Part shown: positions 5,840-8,735 of the stretch, one piece after another
Layout: each line of letters starts with the position of its first letter
Position numbering within the stretch: position 1 is the stretch's first letter
Assembly: GCA_027295975.1 (NCBI GenBank)
Contig: JAPUJX010000568.1
Location: forward strand, 1-8,735
Direction of reading: 5' to 3'
From: Gammaproteobacteria bacterium
Lineage (GTDB): Bacteria > Pseudomonadota > Gammaproteobacteria > Pseudomonadales > Azotimanducaceae
Length of the DNA stretch: 8,735 nt
Program-made: the position numbers and the translations under genes
The notes under the pieces: model-generated
What the model was told of the DNA's origin: nothing
Databases searched by the model: none
Seen by the model: only the letters and a program-made list of their open reading frames with translations

Positions 5840-8590
5840 ATGAGTCAGCTCAGAAAAATCTACCGTTTTGGTTTGGTCCTAGGGAGCGTCTTGTTGCTTG
5901 CCGGTTGTGATCGAACCACACCGGAAGAGCACTACGAGAGCGCTCGGGGATATTTTGCGGAAAATCAAATTCGAACCGCTATCATCGAGCTGAAAAATGC
6001 CCTGCAAAAAGCACCCGATTTCGCGGATGCGCGATTCTTGCTCGCTCAGTCTCATGCCAAACTCGGCGATTTTCCCAGCGCGCTGAAAGAATACGAGCGC
6101 AGTCTGGATCTCGGACGGAGCACGGAAGACGTAAAGGTGGGTCTGTTAAAGGCCAAGGTTCAGCTTGGACGCCATCAGGAGGTCATTGGTGAACTCGAAG
6201 GTAGCGGATCCCTCAGCCCTCCCCTCGCCGTTGCTCTTGGGGATGCATACTTATCAGGCGACGACGTCGATCGAGCAAAAGCGTTATATCAACAGGGTTT
6301 GAATCTCCCGGATGGAAATCTCGGGCTTGCGGTAATCGCATTGCGTCGGGGTGATCTCCAAGGCGCCAGAACCTATCTGGAAGATGCGACACGAATTGAC
6401 CCGCACCATCGTGAGAGCTGGGTCCGTCTCGGTGAGTTGGCCCTTGCCGACACCGATTGGGCGAGTTCCATAAATGCTTTTTCAATCGTACATGATCTTC
6501 CGGGCGGGGAAGTGATCGGACTGGTGGGATTAGCGCGCGTGCACATCGCTCAGGGAGATAATGTGGCCGCCGCTGAAGAGATCGGTCAGATATTGGGGAT
6601 GGCGCCCCAGTTTCCCTTCGGCCACTACCTTGATGCACTCGTCAAGTTTCAGGAAACGGATTTTGATGGTGCGGAGACCGCACTGCGGGAAGTGCAGCGG
6701 TCGGTACCGGATCATGGTCCCAGCTTGTACCTGATGGGGGTGGTGAAATTCCAGCAAAAACAGTTCAGCCAGGCGAAGGCCAACCTGCAACGATTCATAG
6801 GTCAGAATGCAGGTAACGAATCCGCGCGAAAGCTGTTAGCCACGATCTATTTCGAGGAAGGGAATTTTGTCGCGGTGTTGGAGACCCTCGAATCCATCAT
6901 GCCGGCCCCGAGGGATCCGCAAGTTTACGCCCTGGTCGGCTCCAGTGAGATGAGACTGGGTCATCCGGCAAAAGCATCGCCGGCATTGGAGCGAGCAGTG
7001 GAGTTGGCGCCCGACATGGCGCCGTTTCGCAATCAGCTTGCACTCAGTTTGTTATCCGCGGGTGAAGACAAACAAGCGGAAGCGGTGCTCAACAGTGCAA
7101 TCGAGGTTGATCAAGATCAGTTTCAAAGTGACTACCTGATCGCGATGATGCGTCTGCGTGAGCGCAAATTCGACGCGGCCGCTGATGCCGTTGAAGCCAT
7201 CATTCGTAAGAGTCCGGACAGTCCCCTCGGTTACAATCTGAGAGGAGCGGTTGCGCTTGGCCAGGATGATCGGAGTGCGGCAAGGTCGGCGTTCTCCGAT
7301 GCACTCCTTCGCGACCCTGAATTTCTCCCTGCTGTGATCAATCTGGTTCGTTTGGCGTTGCAGACCGACGATGTCGCCCAGGCGGAATCTCACTACCGGG
7401 ATCTGCTGGTTCGCGTCCCCGAAAACGAGGTCGCCCTGATGGGCATGGCCGAGCTTGCCATCAGGCAGGCGAATGTCGAGGGTGCGGTTGGTTACCTGCA
7501 ACAAGCGATAACAGGGAATCCCGATTCGATTCGCGCGATGCTCGGCCTGTTACGTTTGTACCTGCTGCAGAACGAGGTAGAAAAAGCAGATCAAATCGCG
7601 GATCAGGCGATGTCGCTTGCTCCCAACAATCCGGATTTGCTGGTTTTGAGGGTGCAGGTCGACTTGCGCGAAGGTGACCTCGCTGCTGCCAGATCCAGGG
7701 TCAATAAGCTGCAGGCGATGACGACCAGCCAGCAAGACAACGTGCAGTTTCGTTTTGCAGTCGGACAACTCCAATCGCAAGTGGGTAATCTGGAACTCGC
7801 CAGGAGTAACCTGGATCACGTTCTGGAGCTGACGGATCAACAACATATCGGCGCTCTGCGGGGTCTGGTACGTCTGGATCTGCGGGCAGACTCCACATCT
7901 AGTGCAGCTGAACGGCTGCAACGACTGGCAACGTTGGGTGATGCTGGAACTGGATACGAGCTATTGGCGGCAGATGTATTGGCTGCCCAGGGAATGACCC
8001 TCGAAGCGGCCGAGGCATACCAGGTTCTGGCAACCGGCGATGTGCGGGACGGGGCGATACGTTTGGCTTTGATCAGGCTACGGTCCGGGAACTGGACGGA
8101 AGCGGCGGATGGTCTGCGGGTCTGGCTAACGCGCCACGAAAATGACCTGGGTGCTCAATTGATGCTCGCAGACACCCTCATGCGTTCACCGGATAAGTCA
8201 GATGCCATTGTCCAATATGAATTGTTGTTGAGTACCGATAACTCGGTGGTGTTGAATAATCTCGCGTGGCTCTATATGGAGCGGGGTGATGCGCGCGCCG
8301 TGGACATGGCGCGGAGGGCGAACGAGCTTGCACCCAACAACCCGGATATTGCCGATACCCTGGGCTGGATACTGGTGCGCAATGGTGAACCCGGATCCGG
8401 CCTCGAGTACCTCAGACAGAGTGTTCAATTACTCCCGAACAATCCGACCGTTCACTACCACATCGGGGTGGCGTTGGCGGGGCAAAACCAACCTGAGCCG
8501 GCACGACGCGCCTTTTCGAAGGCGCTCAGCATTGGCGAATTTCCCGAGGCAGACGAAGCTCGACAGGCGATGGCCGGGCTGGCGGAATAG
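5840..8590 (+). CDS. prsT: PEP-CTERM/exosortase system TPR-repeat lipoprotein PrsT
   Basis: A 916-residue lipoprotein matching the length and layout of PrsT (the PEP-CTERM system TPR lipoprotein family, about 900 residues), found in exopolysaccharide loci that also carry exosortase. Residues 1-23 are the signal with lipobox L-A-G-C (Cys23). Asp24 at +2 is the inner-membrane retention signal in E. coli. From about residue 28 to the end the protein is a TPR superhelix of roughly two dozen units, starting with EEHYESARGYF and AIIELKNALQKAP. The C-terminal block is highly typical: LNNLAWLYMERGD (from about 804), NELAPNNPDIADTLGWILV, and the ending SIGEFPEADEARQAM. The likely role is a scaffold in polysaccharide or PEP-CTERM protein export or assembly. 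The ATG lacks a clear Shine-Dalgarno. A -10-like TAGAAT (5806-5811) is upstream without a good -35. The family call is strong; the exact function is not known. Confidence 0.87.
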   Translation: MSQLRKIYRFGLVLGSVLLLAGCDRTTPEEHYESARGYFAENQIRTAIIELKNALQKAPDFADARFLLAQSHAKLGDFPSALKEYERSLDLGRSTEDVKVGLLKAKVQLGRHQEVIGELEGSGSLSPPLAVALGDAYLSGDDVDRAKALYQQGLNLPDGNLGLAVIALRRGDLQGARTYLEDATRIDPHHRESWVRLGELALADTDWASSINAFSIVHDLPGGEVIGLVGLARVHIAQGDNVAAAEEIGQILGMAPQFPFGHYLDALVKFQETDFDGAETALREVQRSVPDHGPSLYLMGVVKFQQKQFSQAKANLQRFIGQNAGNESARKLLATIYFEEGNFVAVLETLESIMPAPRDPQVYALVGSSEMRLGHPAKASPALERAVELAPDMAPFRNQLALSLLSAGEDKQAEAVLNSAIEVDQDQFQSDYLIAMMRLRERKFDAAADAVEAIIRKSPDSPLGYNLRGAVALGQDDRSAARSAFSDALLRDPEFLPAVINLVRLALQTDDVAQAESHYRDLLVRVPENEVALMGMAELAIRQANVEGAVGYLQQAITGNPDSIRAMLGLLRLYLLQNEVEKADQIADQAMSLAPNNPDLLVLRVQVDLREGDLAAARSRVNKLQAMTTSQQDNVQFRFAVGQLQSQVGNLELARSNLDHVLELTDQQHIGALRGLVRLDLRADSTSSAAERLQRLATLGDAGTGYELLAADVLAAQGMTLEAAEAYQVLATGDVRDGAIRLALIRLRSGNWTEAADGLRVWLTRHENDLGAQLMLADTLMRSPDKSDAIVQYELLLSTDNSVVLNNLAWLYMERGDARAVDMARRANELAPNNPDIADTLGWILVRNGEPGSGLEYLRQSVQLLPNNPTVHYHIGVALAGQNQPEPARRAFSKALSIGEFPEADEARQAMAGLAE

Positions 8591-8609
8591 ACTTAGGGAA
8601 CCTCTGAGG

Positions 8610-8735
8610 TCATGGCGTGCCTAATATCACGTAGGATACGCCAATGCTACCGGCCCACTCATCGTAGTCTCCCGTGATCCTGTCGGAGTCCCGCTCCTGG
8701 TATACAGCACCAACGGATACGGTGAGGCGGCGTCC
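8610..8735 (-). CDS. Probable outer-membrane beta-barrel protein, C-terminal fragment
   Basis: The last 41 codons and the TGA stop of a minus-strand gene that runs in from the right edge; the frame is open from 8735 to 8610. The peptide shows two stretches with alternating polar and hydrophobic residues, RRLTVSVGAVYQERDSD and DEWAGSIGVSYVI, joined by a short acidic turn. This is the pattern of paired transmembrane beta strands. The end, ILGTP, lacks the usual terminal Phe. Its stop is only 19 bases from the convergent prsT stop. Exosortase loci often contain a beta-barrel-like PEP-CTERM-associated protein (TIGR03016 type), and this could be its end. That assignment rests on context and is tentative; a chance open frame is possible but unlikely given the strand pattern. 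Confidence 0.5.
   Translation of the reverse strand, partial: GRRLTVSVGAVYQERDSDRITGDYDEWAGSIGVSYVILGTP

Noticed and set aside
8600..8610. Short palindrome ACCTC-T-GAGGT between the convergent prsT and beta-barrel stops
   Set aside because: A five-base stem with a one-base loop cannot form a stable hairpin, and no T run follows on either strand.

Overview
The window looks like chromosomal DNA from a Gram-negative bacterium, most likely a gammaproteobacterium. The evidence is four envelope-type genes in a row (three lipoproteins and the end of a probable beta-barrel), the PEP-CTERM/exosortase-type TPR lipoprotein PrsT, a YheT-family hydrolase and a periplasmic TraB/GumN protein. No genus can be named from this sequence. 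I see no insertion sequence, integrase, tRNA, rRNA or CRISPR array.

Left part (1-3825). The first 120 bases are the C-terminal end of a plus-strand molybdenum hydroxylase large subunit (xanthine dehydrogenase/IorB type). A compact minus-strand cluster meets it head to head. Read 5' to 3', the cluster runs: CinA-like MoaB/MogA-fold protein (3825-3070), TraB/GumN-family periplasmic protein (3073-1880), atypical short-chain dehydrogenase (1832-1116), YheT-family alpha/beta hydrolase (1082-96). The first two genes overlap by ATGA, and the other gaps are 47 and 33 bases, so this is probably one operon. The four products share no obvious pathway.

Middle (3826-4075). A roughly 250-base divergent intergenic region carries two perfect DnaA boxes (TTATCCACA) as an exact 11-bp tandem repeat, followed by an AT-rich tract.

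Right part (4076-8735). Three plus-strand lipoprotein genes follow. Two are paralogues built from Cys/Trp-marked Ig-like repeats (two copies, then one copy) and a C-terminal fibronectin III-like domain. The third is prsT, a 916-residue TPR lipoprotein characteristic of exosortase/PEP-CTERM exopolysaccharide loci. The last 126 bases hold the 3' end of a convergent minus-strand gene whose product looks like an outer-membrane beta-barrel. The window therefore seems to run from a general metabolic neighbourhood into the edge of an exosortase/exopolysaccharide surface locus. The two paralogous Ig/FnIII lipoproteins beside prsT are the best candidates for little-described components of that surface system.
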